This document shows positions 1 to 11,624 of a stretch of 64,000 bases of DNA, one piece after another. Under the pieces are notes generated by a model that saw only the letters and a list, made by a program, of their open reading frames with translations, was not told where the DNA came from and searched no databases. The stretch is from NCBI GenBank assembly GCA_963930655.1, contig OZ005612.1, positions 8,499,001-8,563,000 of the forward strand, in the 5' to 3' direction. Positions within the stretch are counted from its first letter, which is position 1. Each line of letters opens with the position of its first letter. The stretch comes from Myrica gale. Lineage: Eukaryota; Streptophyta; Magnoliopsida; Fagales; Myricaceae. The position numbers were made by a program, and so were the translations under genes.

Positions 1-1264
1 TACCTTGCCTTGTTCTCTACCACAACATCAGATTCATTCATTTTGTTTCAAAAAGCCCATTTAGTACCAATTACAAGATGATCTTTGTGTCTAAGAACTA
101 GATGTCATACCTGGTTTTTCTCAAACTGTTTTAATTCATCCTCCATGGTATGGATCCAATTTTCATCATCTTTTTCCTCATAAATATTCTTTGGCTCAAT
201 TGAGAAAGTAGGAAAAAATTATTAGCTTGATTATAAGAGGATCGATTTCTTACACCTTTATCAACATTACCATTGACTTGATCCATAGGATGATTTCTGA
301 CAAATTTCCAAGCCTTTGACAGATCCTTCTTGCTTTGAGGAGTATCTTCATCATGATCTTGTTTATCTTTGTCTTGTGCTTGAGAAACTTTTTTCTCTTC
401 ACTTGTAGCAAGTTTCTCAACATCTTTTACAAGATCTACAACATCCTCATCATCTCATTTCAAAGAAACGTAAGATTTATCAAATACCAGATGTATAGAT
501 TCTTCAACAACTAAAGTTTTCTTATTAAACACGCAATAAACCTTATTAGAAATAGAATAAAGAAGAAATATACCTTCATTAGATTTCGCATCAAACTTAC
601 CCAAGTTGTCTTTGTTGCTGTTGAGTATGAAATACTTGCAACCGAACACATGAAACTAGGCAATGTTGGCCTTATCATACATCGGTTCATGACATAGCAA
701 CTAGTGTTAATAGCTTATGCCCAATAATAGTCTGGCAAGTTATTTTCACGAAGCATGGTCCTCGCAAATTCTTCAAGAGTCTCATTCTTCCTCTCAACAA
801 TCCCGTTTTTTTATGAGTCCTAGGAGCCAAAAAGTTATGGTTTATACCAAAATCATCAAAAAAATTAGCAGAGGAGTTTTCAAATTATTTTCCATGGTTA
901 CTCCTTATGCTAGAAATAGCAAAACCTTGTTCATTTTTAATTTTCTTGCTCAATTTTTCAAATGCATCAAAGGCCTCATCCTTACGAACTAGGAAAGAAT
1001 TCATGTAAATCTGTTGTTATCATCAACCACAACAAAGCCATATCATCTGTCACTCAAGCTTGACGTTCGGTTTGGACCAAACAAGTCCATGTGTAGAAGT
1101 TGAAGTGGCCTAGAAGGGGACACAATATTTTTAGGTTTAAAAGAGGTTCTAGTTTGTTTGCATTTTTGAAAAGCAGCACAAATTTTATCTTTTTAATAAA
1201 CAAGGTTAGGCAAACCAGAAACAAGGTCATTTTTGGCTAATTTTGAAATAAGGTTCATGCTTGC
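1..1264 (-). pseudogene. Copia A integrase C-terminal part and integrase-RT linker, degenerate
   Basis: Short frames on the minus strand give recognisable copia integrase C-terminal text. The best stretch is 455-649, with LGKFDAKSNEGIFLLYS followed by VFNKKTLVVEESIHLVFDK, the usual end of the integrase core and start of the Int-RT linker. The rest of the integrase (about 650-1260) is readable only by switching frames. The sequence aligns by eye with 23880-24700 of copia B, so the two are the same family. The reverse transcriptase would lie left of the window. Confidence 0.8.
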
Positions 1265-1282
1265 ATGAGCAAGACTTCTATG

Positions 1283-1733
1283 TCACAGCCAACTATCCTT
1301 GTCACTTAGAGATAAAAGAGATTTTATATTTTCAGAAGAGATGTTCTCTAAGTGAATTACATACACATTCACTTGTCGATGTCCAACAAACAAGACTTTC
1401 TTGTCTACAATATTTTCAACAATGCATATTGATGACTCAAATATGATTCGGTTTCTCTTATCACATAATTGATTGATGCTCAACAAACCATTAACGAATA
1501 AGACATTCAATACTAGGATTTCGAGTCATACCAATATTTCCAATACCAGGACTCTTTCCTTTATCATTATCACCAAAAGTAACAGATCCTTTTTCTTTTG
1601 GGCTAAGAGATTCGAATCAACTCTTATCCCCTGTCATGTGCTTGGAACATCCACTATCAAGAACCCAATGCTCCTTGACTTCGGTAGACTTCAAGCACTT
1701 AAGCAAAAAGAATCACTTCTTGTTTTTTGGTAC
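1283..1733 (-). pseudogene. Copia A protease and GAG-pre-integrase region
   Basis: Minus-strand frame 1283-1510 contains NGLLSINQLCDKRNRIIFES, then ICIVENIVDKKVLFVGHR and LENISSENIKSLLSLSD, a copia pre-integrase segment. Just upstream in the protein (about 1640-1665) a frame reads LDSGCSKHMTGDK, the copia aspartic protease active site with the DSG triplet preserved, followed by an in-frame stop. Copia B shows the same region with the active-site triplet changed to QCG, so copia A keeps the older, functional-looking residue despite other damage. Confidence 0.8.
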
Positions 1734-2015
1734 CTAAATAATTTTGGGTCCTTTTGTATTAGAAACGTTTTCCCTCACCTTTTCCTTTGGAATCAAAACA
1801 AATTTGATATCACTAGAACCATTATTTCTAGTTGGACAATTATGTGACATATGTCCAAATTTACCACCAAAGTTACACAATCTATATGAAATAGATGATT
1901 TCTTGATCATATAAGAATAAGGTTTTTTATCGTTAAAGGAATCATAATCAATGTCAATTTTGTTGGAGCAACACCTTTGAGAACCAAGAAGAATATCAAG
2001 GTTCTTCTGCCCTTG

Positions 2016-5000
2016 TGTCACTCCCCAAACGCCATCCCGCAGGGACCATGGCAGCCGCGAGCAATCCCGAGGAAAGCTCCAGCGATTATCCTTATACATA
2101 CAGCGGAAGAACAAAGGACCGTGAGAGAGACGGGCCAAACTCATGACAACATAACTTCATAAAAGTCCTCAATTAAGCATGGTATCTTAAATTACACAAT
2201 ACATGAATAACACATAAACAGGTGACAGATCATATCGATCAGGTCGCAACAACAAAACACATAAACATCTTTCTTCTAGGTCAGATAGTCCTCCTGACTT
2301 CCTTCACCTGAGGCATTTGGAATGATACAGTTTAAAAGAAAAACGTGAGTCAAAAAGACTCAGTAAGGGATAAACATAACTTTAAAGCATGATCTTAAAA
2401 TTTGGACTTGATTATCATGAGAAATCATAATTTATGATACACATGCATGTTCCATGATTATGCACGTACCCTTGATCGTAAAACTTGTTCATACACTTGA
2501 ATTTGGCTCTTGGCCCTTGAAAATAGTTCATTCATAACTTGTGGGCTACTTACGCTCCATTTAACCCCTGGAGTCCGGGTTATGCGTTCCCATCGGAACC
2601 GTCTCCCTTACCCTTGGGGACATTTCATTTGGTCGAGCTAGCCCTTGAAGTGGCCCCAGGCCTGATGACTAGACACGACCCTTGGAGGCGCACACCTTTT
2701 CATTGTCCTTCAGTGTGGTTGCACAACCTCTTTAGGATTCACCCAACCTTCTTGCATTTTTCCTTCGGTATGGGAGTCAATCTTGATGGTACGGTACCGA
2801 CCAGAGCCCTTAACTTGACTTGACTTATCATAAAACTTTTCATATGCCATTGCATAAAAATCACTTTAGAAAATCATGCAATGCTCGTGTCATGTTATGT
2901 TTGCTTGAAACGTCATGCTTGTTCATGAAACTATGCAGCGTATCATTCTAGTTTTGCAAAAACTGTAACTCCACTTACTTTCCACTTACCTTGGTCTCCT
3001 TGATTATGAGACGACGCTTCGCATACAAGCGATACAATTACTACACTAAGATGTTAGGAATTCAATTTCATAGGCATACGAAAGAAATACTTGTAATTAT
3101 TAGGTTTTTTCAAAAGTACATATCTTGAAAGTACTATTTTGTTTACAAAAGATTATTTAACTAACTTTCGTAAAACAAATGAAGAAGTACAATTAAACAT
3201 AGCGTCAAACATCTCCGAAATGATTGTTAAAGGGATCACTATACTATACTCAGTCAACTAGGTACACTAGTACTTCCCCAAACATCAATGATTTCAACCA
3301 ATTCTTGAAATCCTCGCCATCCTAACCTCAATGACTCCATAACTAAGATTAATCAACTATCCTTAATGCTAGAGCTCACAGAACTACAATTGAAACTCCA
3401 AATTCAACATATATGAGATTTAACAAGACCCGCTCGAGCGCCTGTCGAGCGCCAACACACTGTCCAACTTCCATCGACCCTCGCTCGAGCGGCGGTCGAG
3501 CGCAAACTCTCTGTGTAAAATTTCCCAAAGGCTGCTCGAGCACCTGTCGAGCGTTGGTCAGACAGCAAGACATTGTCCACCATATTTCCTTAAGGCCGCT
3601 CGAGCGCCTGACGCACGCTAGTTGAGCGCGATGATACCTAAAAACAGAGTGCTAAAATCTTCCTATTCCAACAACCTAAACATGATCCCGAGGTTGATTA
3701 TACTGACCAAAGACCATTACACACACCCTAATACATGTCTAAATGAATCTTCATATACATATCAACCCGAGGCACCCTCTTAACATAAGATGTTTAGGGT
3801 TTCTAGTTCCAAACCGCTCAATCCTTAACTAGATTTCCATATCTAAGCCTCTTAGTCATCAACCATCTCATGCATGCAAATCTAGAAGAATATGACCAAA
3901 CCCACACAATATACCAACACATGCATGATAATTCCTCAAGCCAAAATTTACTCAATCCTCCAATTAATCCCTTCCTCCAAACCATAATAATCTCAACAGA
4001 CCCAACCAAATCAGATCTAATCATGCATGTATTTACAAGACAAAAGAGCACAAGGCACACGGCCAAAAATAGCAAGTCGAACCAAAAGACCAACTCTACT
4101 TACCTTGGTGCTGAACACAAGCTGATACCTAGTACAAAATGCTCAAGGTTAGAACCTAAGAAGAGAAAGAAACAAGAATTGCACATGCAAGACTAAAATT
4201 TTTACCTCTTAACTGCAACTATGGTATTCGGTTAGCACCAGGATATTCTATCCTTCTAACTCTCAGTTCCAATCTCTTGTGTGGCTTCAAGTGTTGAGAT
4301 GGTAGCAACAAGGGTTGTGGTGAAGCTTGTGGTGAGGGGGAAGAGATGAAAATGATGAGAGATTTTTGCCACAAAGGAGAACTAAGAAAGAAATGATATT
4401 CGGCTACAAGAGAAAGTGAGAAGGCTGAGCAAAAGAGAGGGAGACTTGTGAGTGAAATGGTGAGGAAGTGAAAGACTTGATATGAGGTGAGGGAGGCTTC
4501 ACGTGCAAGGCAAAGGGTTCAGCTTCGTTTCCTCCGTCCAAAGGTATTGGGTGAATGAGCGGCAGCCTATGACACTTTGACACACTTCCTTCTCATTTGT
4601 CTTCTTCCTCTCTATGTTCCAAGGCTTTCACGTGGACTACACAACCACAAATTTGAAATTTCTCCTTGCCTTTCACGAAATCCTCTCTTGCAATTCATCT
4701 TCTCATCTTTTCATTTCACTTATCACATAAGTACTTTAACTTATCACAATATATATATATACACATTAGCTTATCACCAACAACTTATCAACTTATCTAT
4801 ATCAACACCATAACTTATCTCTATGATAAACACTCTAACCTATCTCTTTGATAATCACAAGAGCTTATCTCAATAATAAACTCTCTAGCTTATCACTTAT
4901 TTTCTCTAATGATGCTTAAGCCTACATAATCAAAGACACTTAATAATTTATATGCTCAACATAATTTCATAACCATAAATCATTATATCATGATTTTCTA

Positions 5001-5310
5001 CTTTGAGATTTTCGGCCATGAGAAATAAAATTTCTCTTCATATATCTAACTTCATGAATTATGGAGTATAAATATAAGCAATGGAAAAATAAATTCATAA
5101 GAAATCTAACTTGAAAATTTCGGCTCTTAGGAAAAATAATAATAATAGACTTGCACTAATAAACTTTCACAACAATAGTGAAATTATTTAAAGGAAATAA
5201 AAATGAAATACCATAAGTATTAAGTCATACATTGGCCAAAAATGTGGCCCCTTGAGTTAAGTCAAACGAATACATAGGAAAATAACAAAAGTAAAGTTCG
5301 GGGTCTCACA
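2016..5310. mobile_element. Solo long LTR J (3.3 kb), TSD CCTTG
   Basis: The insertion begins TGTCACTCCCC and ends GGGGTCTCACA. It is flanked on both sides by CCTTG (2011-2015 and 5311-5315), and the copia A gag reads through when the insertion is removed. There is no second copy of its own ends inside it, so it is a solo LTR. The same family, in reverse complement, is LTR F: the 5220-5310 end matches 47926 onward, and 2530-2700 matches 63680-63900. It has no coding sequence I can support. Superfamily is unknown; very long LTRs of this kind occur in Ogre/Tat elements and in non-coding LARD elements. Confidence 0.88.
3430..3636. repeat. Four-unit array with CTCGAG core inside solo LTR J
   Basis: CTCGAG palindromes occur at 3433, 3484, 3535 and 3599. 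Each sits in a unit like GCTCGAGCGCCTGTCGAGCG, with a second TCGAGCG half-site about ten bases later; the last unit's second half is degenerate. Spacing is 51, 51 and 64 bp. The unit is GC-rich in an AT-rich LTR. I do not see the array in the corresponding visible parts of LTR F. Confidence 0.85.
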
Positions 5311-5900
5311 CCTTGAGTGAATCCTTGCAAGATCATCCCGAAGAGTGACCACTTGATATTTCAAAGCATTATTCTCTTTAGTAATGTTTTCAAAATTCTT
5401 TCTAATAGAATTATATTTTGAAACAATTCTTTCAAGTTATAGATATCGATCATCAAAAGCATCTTGCAGTCCATCAAATGAAAAACATTGAGTAAGTAAA
5501 GATAGTACCTCATCCTCGTTATCATTTGCCATCAAACAAAGGTTTACAACTTCCTCTTCTTCACTTTCACTTTCACTCTCATCTGATTCTCCCCATACGG
5601 CTAAGAAGGCTTTCTTCTTATCTTTGAAGTCTCTTGACTTCTTGTGCGGTTCAACAATGGGACATTCAAATTTGATGTGACTGGGCTTTTTGCATCCAAA
5701 GCAAATGGTCTTCTCTTTTTACTGATGTCACCCTTGAAGTTTTTTTCTTTGGGTACCTATTGTCACCTTGCTTCTTTCTGAAAAAAAAAAATTTAAATTT
5801 GTTTGTGAAGAAGGTCATCTCATCGCCATCAGAAGATTCTTCACTACTAGAGTAGGAAGCTTTCAAGGCAATTCCTCTTTTGTCTTTTCCTTCAATCTCG

Positions 5901-6340
5901 TCTCCTTTCGATTGGTTCATCTAATGGGTCATGAGAGATCTCATAAGTTCATCTAGAGAAAATTTTGTTAAGTCTTTGGCTTCCTGAATAGCTGTAACTT
6001 TAGGTTCTTAAGCTTTAGGAAGACACCTGAGAATTTTTTTCACCATTTCCACATTACTATAGATTTTACCAAGAAATTTCAATTCATTGATAATATCAGT
6101 GAAGCTAGTAAACATGGCATCTCATATCCTTTTGATTGGTTCATCTCATGGGTAATGAGAGATCCCATAAGTTCATCAAGAGACAATTTTGTTAAGTCCT
6201 TGGCATCCTTAATAGCTGTAAATTTAGCTTCCCAAGCTTTAGGAAGACACGTGAGAATTTTTATCACCATTTCCACATTAGTATAGAGTTTACCAAGAGA
6301 TTTCAATTCATTGATAATATCAGTGAAGCTAGTAAACATG
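5901..6340 (-). repeat. 224-bp tandem duplication within copia A gag
   Basis: The stretch from ATTGGTTCATCT at 5911 to AACATG at 6116 repeats at 6135-6340, a constant offset of 224 bp, with a scattering of substitutions. The copy covers the gag segment from the tumbling 'DIINELKSLGK' text to the 'MGSLITHEMNQSK' text. Copia B has only one copy of this segment, so the duplication is specific to copia A or its close lineage. Confidence 0.85.
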
Positions 6341-6764
6341 GTAGCAATAGATTCATTAGATTTCATCTTAAATAGTTCATAGCTATGCACAAACCAAACT
6401 AATCTTGTTCTCCTTGACCTATTCGTACCTTCATGAGGAACTAACAATTTTTCTTATTTCCTTAGCAGATTCACGACCAAAAACACGGCTCGTTAGCATC
6501 AATAGCACAATATAAAACATTCATAGCTTTAGCATTTAAGGACATAAGCTTATAAGCAGCTTAATTCCAATCTGCTTTTAGGAAGTCTAGGGTCATTTGT
6601 GATGATCTTCCAAAGATTGTAGTCCATGGCTTGAATATAGATTTTTTTCCTTTCTTTTCAATAGTTATAGCACGTTCCATTGAACAAAGGAGGCCGTTAA
6701 GTGGATTGACCTTCAGACAACGAAGAGCTAACAAGAGAAGTCATCAGTAAAGACAATAAATCTC

Positions 6765-6777
6765 AACTCTAATACCA
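6765..6777 (-). promoter_or_regulatory. Primer-binding site of copia A
   Basis: Reading the minus strand, TGGTATTAGAGTT follows the LTR end by four bases. It differs by one base from TGGTATCAGAGTT, the usual plant copia site complementary to the initiator tRNA-Met 3' end. Confidence 0.8.
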
Positions 6778-6781
6778 ATTG

Positions 6782-8032
6782 TGAGTCCGAATATCAACCC
6801 TAGAGGGGGGTTAATTGGGTTTATCCAAAATTTAGACCCGTTTTCGATAAAAATGCAAATCTTTAAAACAATAATGACCAAATTACAATAAATGAAAGCA
6901 ATAAGTATGAGAGTAGGGAAGAGAAATAACAACGCGATTTTTAGGTTGTTCGGCTGAGACTTGCCTACGTCCACCCCTAAGCCTATTGCCTTCCTTAGGT
7001 TTCTCCGCTATAATCCAATAGTGTCTACAACTTAACTTACTAGTGCTAAGTAATTGTTACAAGAGCTTTCCCGAGCGTACTCTTCAACTCGTCACAAATC
7101 TCAAAGCCTACGAGATTTCTTCCTTCCTCACGGGTAGGCCCATGTGTATCCCAAACTCAAAGGTTTTCAATGTTTAAAGATTGGAATGAATAAACAATAG
7201 CAATCAATGACAAATCAGCAAAGTAAAGCTCAATAAAGAGCTACAATACAAGATCCGATGATGATGACAACAATGACAGACCAGATCTTCATGGAAAACG
7301 TGTTGCCTTTGTCTTTTGCTCTTTTCTCTTACTTAATGGAGGCTGGGTCAAGATTGATTATGTAGGGAAGAAAAGTTGTGCAAAAGTCTTCTTTTCTCTC
7401 TCTATAAGGTTCCCTTTAAAGATCTTCAACCTTGAGAGGTCCTGAGGGCCTTTTAGGAGTGTTGGAGAGCTGTCCTAAGTGCCACATCATCTTGATTCGC
7501 GTGCTAAGCATTATATTTAAAAAATAGGGTTCCCGCAACATGTGTCAACACATATATGTCTATGTGTCGACACCTTCATCGAGTCTGGAACTTGCTCGCA
7601 AGTGCCTATGGCATGTGTCGACACTTCCTTCACCATGTGTCGACACCATCTTCACATGTATCGACATTGTGCTTCCCATGTGTCTACACCATCAAAATGG
7701 TTGTCTAGCTTCTGTGCTATGTGTCGACACCAGGTCAACCATGTCTTGACACCAACTTAGCAGATAGAGTTTTTCAGTACTTATTGATATCCAATCTTTT
7801 CGATTTCAACAAAAAAATCCTACAATGAAAAATATCATAATTTAGGTGCAAGCCATGGTGTTTAAATCAAATATAGGGTATAAATAATTAACCATAAATT
7901 TAAATATAATTGAGTACTCTTAATTGAATAGTGGATTGACAACCACATATTCTAAAATACTTTCAAAACTATTTTATCATTTGTTATCATCAAAATCGTG
8001 TTAGATAGCTCAAGATCAACTTTGGGCTAACA
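6782..8032 (-). repeat. Copia A 5' LTR (1251 bp)
   Basis: On the plus strand it begins TGAGTCCGAATATC next to the primer-binding site and ends GGGCTAACA, where copia C resumes. It is homologous to copia B 5' LTR (26784-28442) and to solo LTR I. It includes the block CCTACGTCCACCCC near 6964, shared by LTRs A, B, H and I, and an array of GTGTCGACAC motifs (7536-7756). Confidence 0.88.
7536..7756. repeat. GTGTCGACAC palindrome array in copia A LTR
   Basis: Eight motif sites are visible. Four are perfect GTGTCGACAC; the others are variants (GTGTCAACAC, GTATCGACAT, GTGTCTACAC and GTCTTGACAC). Two of the variants change the central CG to CA or TG, as expected from loss of methylated cytosine. Frames across this region translate into repeated Cys-Val-Asp-Thr or Val-Ser-Thr-Pro and are not genes. 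Confidence 0.88.
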
Positions 8033-8900
8033 CTTTCGATGCAAGAAAAGTAGGAAAGCTAAATTTAGTTCCAAAATCAGTTCTAATGGTTTTGATTTTA
8101 GAATGGAATTGAGTTTCAAAGAGCTGGAAAAATGAAATGATATCCTGTTGAGTTTGATGCTTAGATTGAAGCAAATAAACCCATGTACAACGAGTATTGT
8201 CATCAACAATGGTAAGAAAGAAAAAAAGACCATTGTGATCAGGAACGTAAAAAGATCCCCAACGATCACAATGAATGAGTTCAAAAACACAATTGGATTT
8301 AGAAGTGGAGTTAGGAAATGGAAGTTTGCGTTGTTTGGACATTGGACAAACATTACAATGATGAAAGCTGGAACTACGAATATCAGCAATGGAATCTTGT
8401 AAAAGAAGCATACGAGACATAGAAAGATGTTCTAGTATACAATGCCACACGACAGCAAGATTATTGGAAGTTTCAGCATTACAAGAAGATTGAAAAACAC
8501 CAGATTTTACAAGAAGTGAAAAATACAGCCCTCTTGATTCTTAACCAAACCAATCGTGGCCCAAGTATATAGGTCCTGGATGAACAAATGTTGGTTAAGG
8601 AGAAGTAAACAACATGAATTTTGTTTAATCAAAGAACTGGCAGAGATCAGGTTGAAGGAGAAACTTGGAAACTTGGAACTACAAGTACATCCACTAGTGG
8701 AATGTGAGAAGACAATTGTACTATGTCAATATGAGTAACAAAAGCAGTATGATTATTCGGCATTTTAATAGGTGTTCGAACAACTGAGTTATGGAAGTGA
8801 GCATGGATAAGGAACAACCATATGATTAGTTGCCCCGGTATGAATGATCCAATGTAAAGTGTAAATAGGTGTAGTAGAACTAGTATGACAAAAGGAATTA
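8033..8900 (-). pseudogene. Copia C protease to integrase fragment
   Basis: Frame 8450-8033 reads as copia pre-integrase and integrase: WHCILEHLSMSRMLLLQDSI, a CNVCPMSKQRKLPF zinc-binding end, HCDRWGSF, FFLTIVDDNTRCTWVYLL and IRTDFGTKFS. The central D of the catalytic triad (TDFGTKF) is kept. Upstream, near 8810-8850, a frame reads HTGATNHMVVPYP, the protease active site with the expected Asp replaced by His. The coding sequence stops where copia A was inserted. Confidence 0.85.
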
Positions 8901-9129
8901 TCAGATTTAATTCCTGCCATATTAACCATAACCTAGGGTGATAGATCTGTGTTGATGATGTTGGATGATGAATTATCTGAGGCAGGGAGAAGGGCTAGCA
9001 ATTTGTAACACTGATCGAAAGAGATTGGTAGTCACTGCATAGGTGATGGAGAAGTATCAACAGTATGAACATAGGTCATAGGTTGCAAAGGCTTGGTGCG
9101 TCGCTTATATCCTGGTTGATATCTGTTCA

Positions 9130-9958
9130 GTTTATAGCCCTTATCCACGGTATGGCCAGTAAAGGTACAATGGATGCAGGTAGGTCGATCCTTCCTTAGT
9201 GCATATGGCTTAGTATTGAATTTGTTAAAATTCTGAGGTCCTTGGTTGCGTGTAAAGAATACACTGTTTTAAGGAGATTGTGAGGAAAGTAAAGCTATAT
9301 CACATTGCTCTTCCTCTTGAACAATTGAAGAAAACACTTTGTTAATGGTTGACCTCTCACATGAGAATATGAATCATTCAACCCCATAAGGAATTACATA
9401 ATATATTCCTGATTATGTTCATCAGTAATATTCTTCATTGCTCCGCATGTGCAAACAAATCGATGCTTATAGTTGGACAGCTCTTCCCATAGAGCTTTCA
9501 ACTTAGTGAAATAGACAGTGACTGTGTGTTGACCTTAAGAAAGGGAAGCAATGGACTTCTGCACCTAGAATATCTGGGGTCCATTGCCATGAGTATATCT
9601 TTCGGTCAAGTCTTCCCAAATTGCAGTACCAGTCTCGATGTAGAGAACACTATTTGTAAGGTCTTTCGATATCGAATTGAGTAACCAGGAGGTCACCATG
9701 TGATTGAAGCGTATCCAGGCTCCATGCAAGGAAGATGAAGACCGCGGCTGTGGAAGGGATCCATCAATAAATGTGAGCTTGTTCTTGGCACTCATGGACA
9801 TCTGCATAGATCTGCGCCAACTTGAGTAATTATTGCCATTGAGAGTTCGAGAGACAAGAATCGCAGTAGAATTGTCACCATTATTGAGGAAGTATGGATT
9901 CGACAGACTATCAGAACTGTTTGGAGTGGAAGAGACTAAAGGAGATTAAGAACTCATT
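9130..9958 (-). pseudogene. Copia C gag, degenerate
   Basis: Frame 9807-9565 contains MQMSMSAKNKLTFIDGSLPQ, then WIRFNHMVTSWLLNSISKDL and YIETGTAIWEDLTERY, the typical plant copia gag (UBN2 class). Near 9165-9190 a knuckle reads CIHCTFTGHTVDKG, where the last zinc ligand, normally Cys, is Gly. Start codon region lies between 9807 and the primer-binding site at 9965. Frame is broken between the two parts. Confidence 0.82.
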
Positions 9959-9976
9959 GTAGAAACTCTGATACCA

Positions 9977-10219
9977 TGTCAAATGTTGAAGTTGTAGTTG
10001 GGTAGTTGAGAGAGAAACAAAGTGTAAGAGAGAAGACAATGAAGCATGAGGAAGGGAAGAATGAATAACTTGATATTACTGATGGTAGCGTAAAGCATTT
10101 ATACATGTAAAGCTTTCTAACTGAATGACAATTTCGATGTCCAGCTCACTAACAACTTATCTAACAATTGCATTAATATTTAACCTAGGAGAACAAAGTT
10201 CTAGAAGTTCTCTTCTACA
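9977..10219 (-). repeat. Copia C 5' LTR and adjacent primer-binding site
   Basis: On the minus strand TGGTATCAGAGTT (9976-9964), matching initiator tRNA-Met, directly follows an LTR ending CATTTGACA. The plus-strand left edge is therefore TGTCAAATGTTG at 9977. The outer edge is taken at CTTCTACA (10219), giving TG...CA termini and 243 bp. The outer edge is tentative because the partner LTR is outside the window. Confidence 0.7.
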
Positions 10220-10617
10220 ATTTAACGCGAGAGAAATTAAGAAATTGTGCTTGAATAAATAGTGAGATTTTCTCACCACTCACAAAAAAACACTCAATGA
10301 CATAATCAATTAATTAGTTGATCTTCACCTCCTTGAATCATTTTGCTTTTTAATCTTGGAGTCATTTAGTGTTCTAGATATTGTAAAAGACTACGTAAGA
10401 GAGCAAAAATGAATATTAAACAGAAATTAAAATTAAATTCTAAAGTCTATTTGAGGCTTTTTGTATTCTTTTCCCTGAGCGGTCGTTTGCATTATGCAGC
10501 AGAAACAATTACTTATGAGATACTGCACCTTTAAACTATAATGAAAGATACTTTGAGCACACCACCGTAAAAAATTATCATTAAATTCAACAGAAAAAGG
10601 AGCACCTGCATTGCGTG
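10220..10617. other. Unassigned single-copy-looking sequence left of CACTA1
   Basis: AT-rich sequence with no transposon signature. A minus-strand frame from the CACTA1 junction down to 10433 reads ARNAGAPFSVEFNDNFLRWC and continues to a stop. If CACTA1 is removed, the frame extends a few codons into 15686-15750 up to an AG that could be a splice acceptor. I do not recognise the product, so an exon is only a possibility. Confidence 0.3.
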
Positions 10618-10670
10618 CACTACAAGAAAAAACACTTTGGGTGACAAAAAAAATTGTCACCCAAAGTACA
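10618..10670. repeat. CACTA1 left terminal inverted repeat and hairpin
   Basis: After the CACTACAAG terminus, CTTTGGGTGACAA (10635-10647) and TTGTCACCCAAAG (10654-10666) form perfect 13-bp arms around a 6-base loop. A second GGTGACAAAAC/GTTGTCACC pair follows within 60 bases. Confidence 0.9.
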
Positions 10671-10738
10671 AATTTCGTCACCTAAGTTTTTGGGTGACAA
10701 AACCGAGTTGTCACCCGGTTTGTCACCTAAAGCCCGTC

Positions 10739-11310
10739 AGCGAATGTTTTGGGTGACGATTTTTGTGCTCTGTCACTCAAAACTGTTTGGACGGTTTATA
10801 AACCCGTCCAGAAGTTTTGGTGCATACTGACGAAATTTAAAATCGTCATGCCCAGTACAGTCCATCCCTTCACATGAGCTGTGCGAACGTTCTCTCTGAA
10901 CATTCGCACAGCTCAAGTGAACGATTAATCCAATGCGACGAAAATACATTTGTCACACAATAAACGTCAGCACCATTGTATATTAACGTCCAAACTCTTA
11001 TGTGAATAGGTCCGGATGTATTCATGAAGACGTCCGTGCCGTAGTTTCATTATGACGAAATTTATTTTGTCATCTGAAAACGCGGTTCGAACCTTCACTT
11101 ATACAGTTCGGACTCGTTGTACATTGCACACGTTCGAACGTTTTGGTGTATCGTGCACACGGTTTCTTATTTTAAGAACATGTGGACGTTATATACACCG
11201 TTCGGACAATAGAATTTGAAGAAAAGTGTTCGGAAGTATAGTTAAGCGTGCGCATGCTAGAAAAGAAAAATATCCGTGCGAACGACATGTAACACCCGAG
11301 CGAACGGTTT
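10739..11310. repeat. CACTA1 left subterminal repeats (TTCGGACG/CGTCCGAA type)
   Basis: Many short copies in both orientations of motifs such as CGTTCGGACG, GTTCGAACG and CGTCCGGA are scattered over about 570 bp. Subterminal arrays of this sort are the binding sites of the TNPA protein in En/Spm; that role here is inference from family knowledge. Confidence 0.8.
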
Positions 11311-11624
11311 TCTGTATATTTGAATTAATTTAATTAAAATTTATGAAATAATATAAATATGAAGATATTTATTGCTTATAATTTAATAAAATATCTACAA
11401 ATATGCAATCGTTATTAAAAGTAAATAAAATACATAATGGATAAGTACTGACAAAATAGTAAAAATATATAAATTAACCCAAATTTTTGTTTGGGTGTCG
11501 TAGGAGATTGCATCTGTCTCATCTGCTCCGCCAATCAATATTAGAGAAAAAAAACACAATGATTATGTTACTAAAAATGAATAAAAAATATGATCACAAA
11601 TTTAATTGAAACGATAAATTTACT

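Larger units (their letters stand above)
1734..6764 (-). pseudogene. Copia A gag, split by solo LTR J
   Basis: This is the nucleocapsid/capsid gene of copia A, read from about 6764 down to 5316, interrupted by solo LTR J, then resuming 2010-1734. Recognisable parts are MKSNESIATMFTSFTDIINE and LPKAWEAKFTAIKDAKDLTK (6079-6447, UBN2-type gag), a zinc knuckle near 5650 reading CFGCKKPSHIKFEC (CX2CX4HX4C), an acidic Ser/Glu tract, a coiled-coil part, and a second knuckle-like CNFGGKFGHMSHNC at about 1840. The frame is broken repeatedly and includes an internal tandem duplication (5901-6340). The first zinc knuckle is absent from the homologous copia B gag. Confidence 0.85.
1..8032 (-). mobile_element. 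Copia A: Ty1/copia LTR retrotransposon, partial, interrupted by solo LTR J
   Basis: The element reads right to left. Its 5' LTR is 6782-8032, followed by a primer-binding site, a long gag, a protease/pre-integrase region and an integrase region that runs off the left edge. The order PR-IN-RT and the integrase sequence are copia type. Long coiled-coil gag and long LTR suggest the SIRE/Maximus branch, which is inference. It is inserted in copia C at 8032/8033, after the Ala-Ser-Lys of that element's integrase. The 3' LTR and second TSD copy lie outside the window. Many frameshifts and stops make it non-functional. Confidence 0.9.
8033..10219 (-). mobile_element. Copia C: older Ty1/copia element hosting copia A, partial
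   Basis: Minus-strand remains of a second copia family: a short LTR (9977-10219), gag, zinc knuckle, protease and the first half of integrase. It is cut at 8033 by the copia A insertion, and the remainder must lie left of the window. It is unlike copia A/B in LTR length and gag sequence; short LTR and compact gag are reminiscent of Ale/Retrofit-type elements, but I cannot assign it firmly. Confidence 0.82.

Noticed and set aside
3376-3625. Short frames over the CTCGAG array
   Set aside because: Open by virtue of the GC-rich repeat only; they lie in a non-coding LTR.
9964-9976. tRNA-like sequence TGGTATCAGAGTT, also near 6765, 26768, 39119 and 51415
   Set aside because: These are retrotransposon primer-binding sites complementary to tRNA 3' ends; no tRNA cloverleaf is present.
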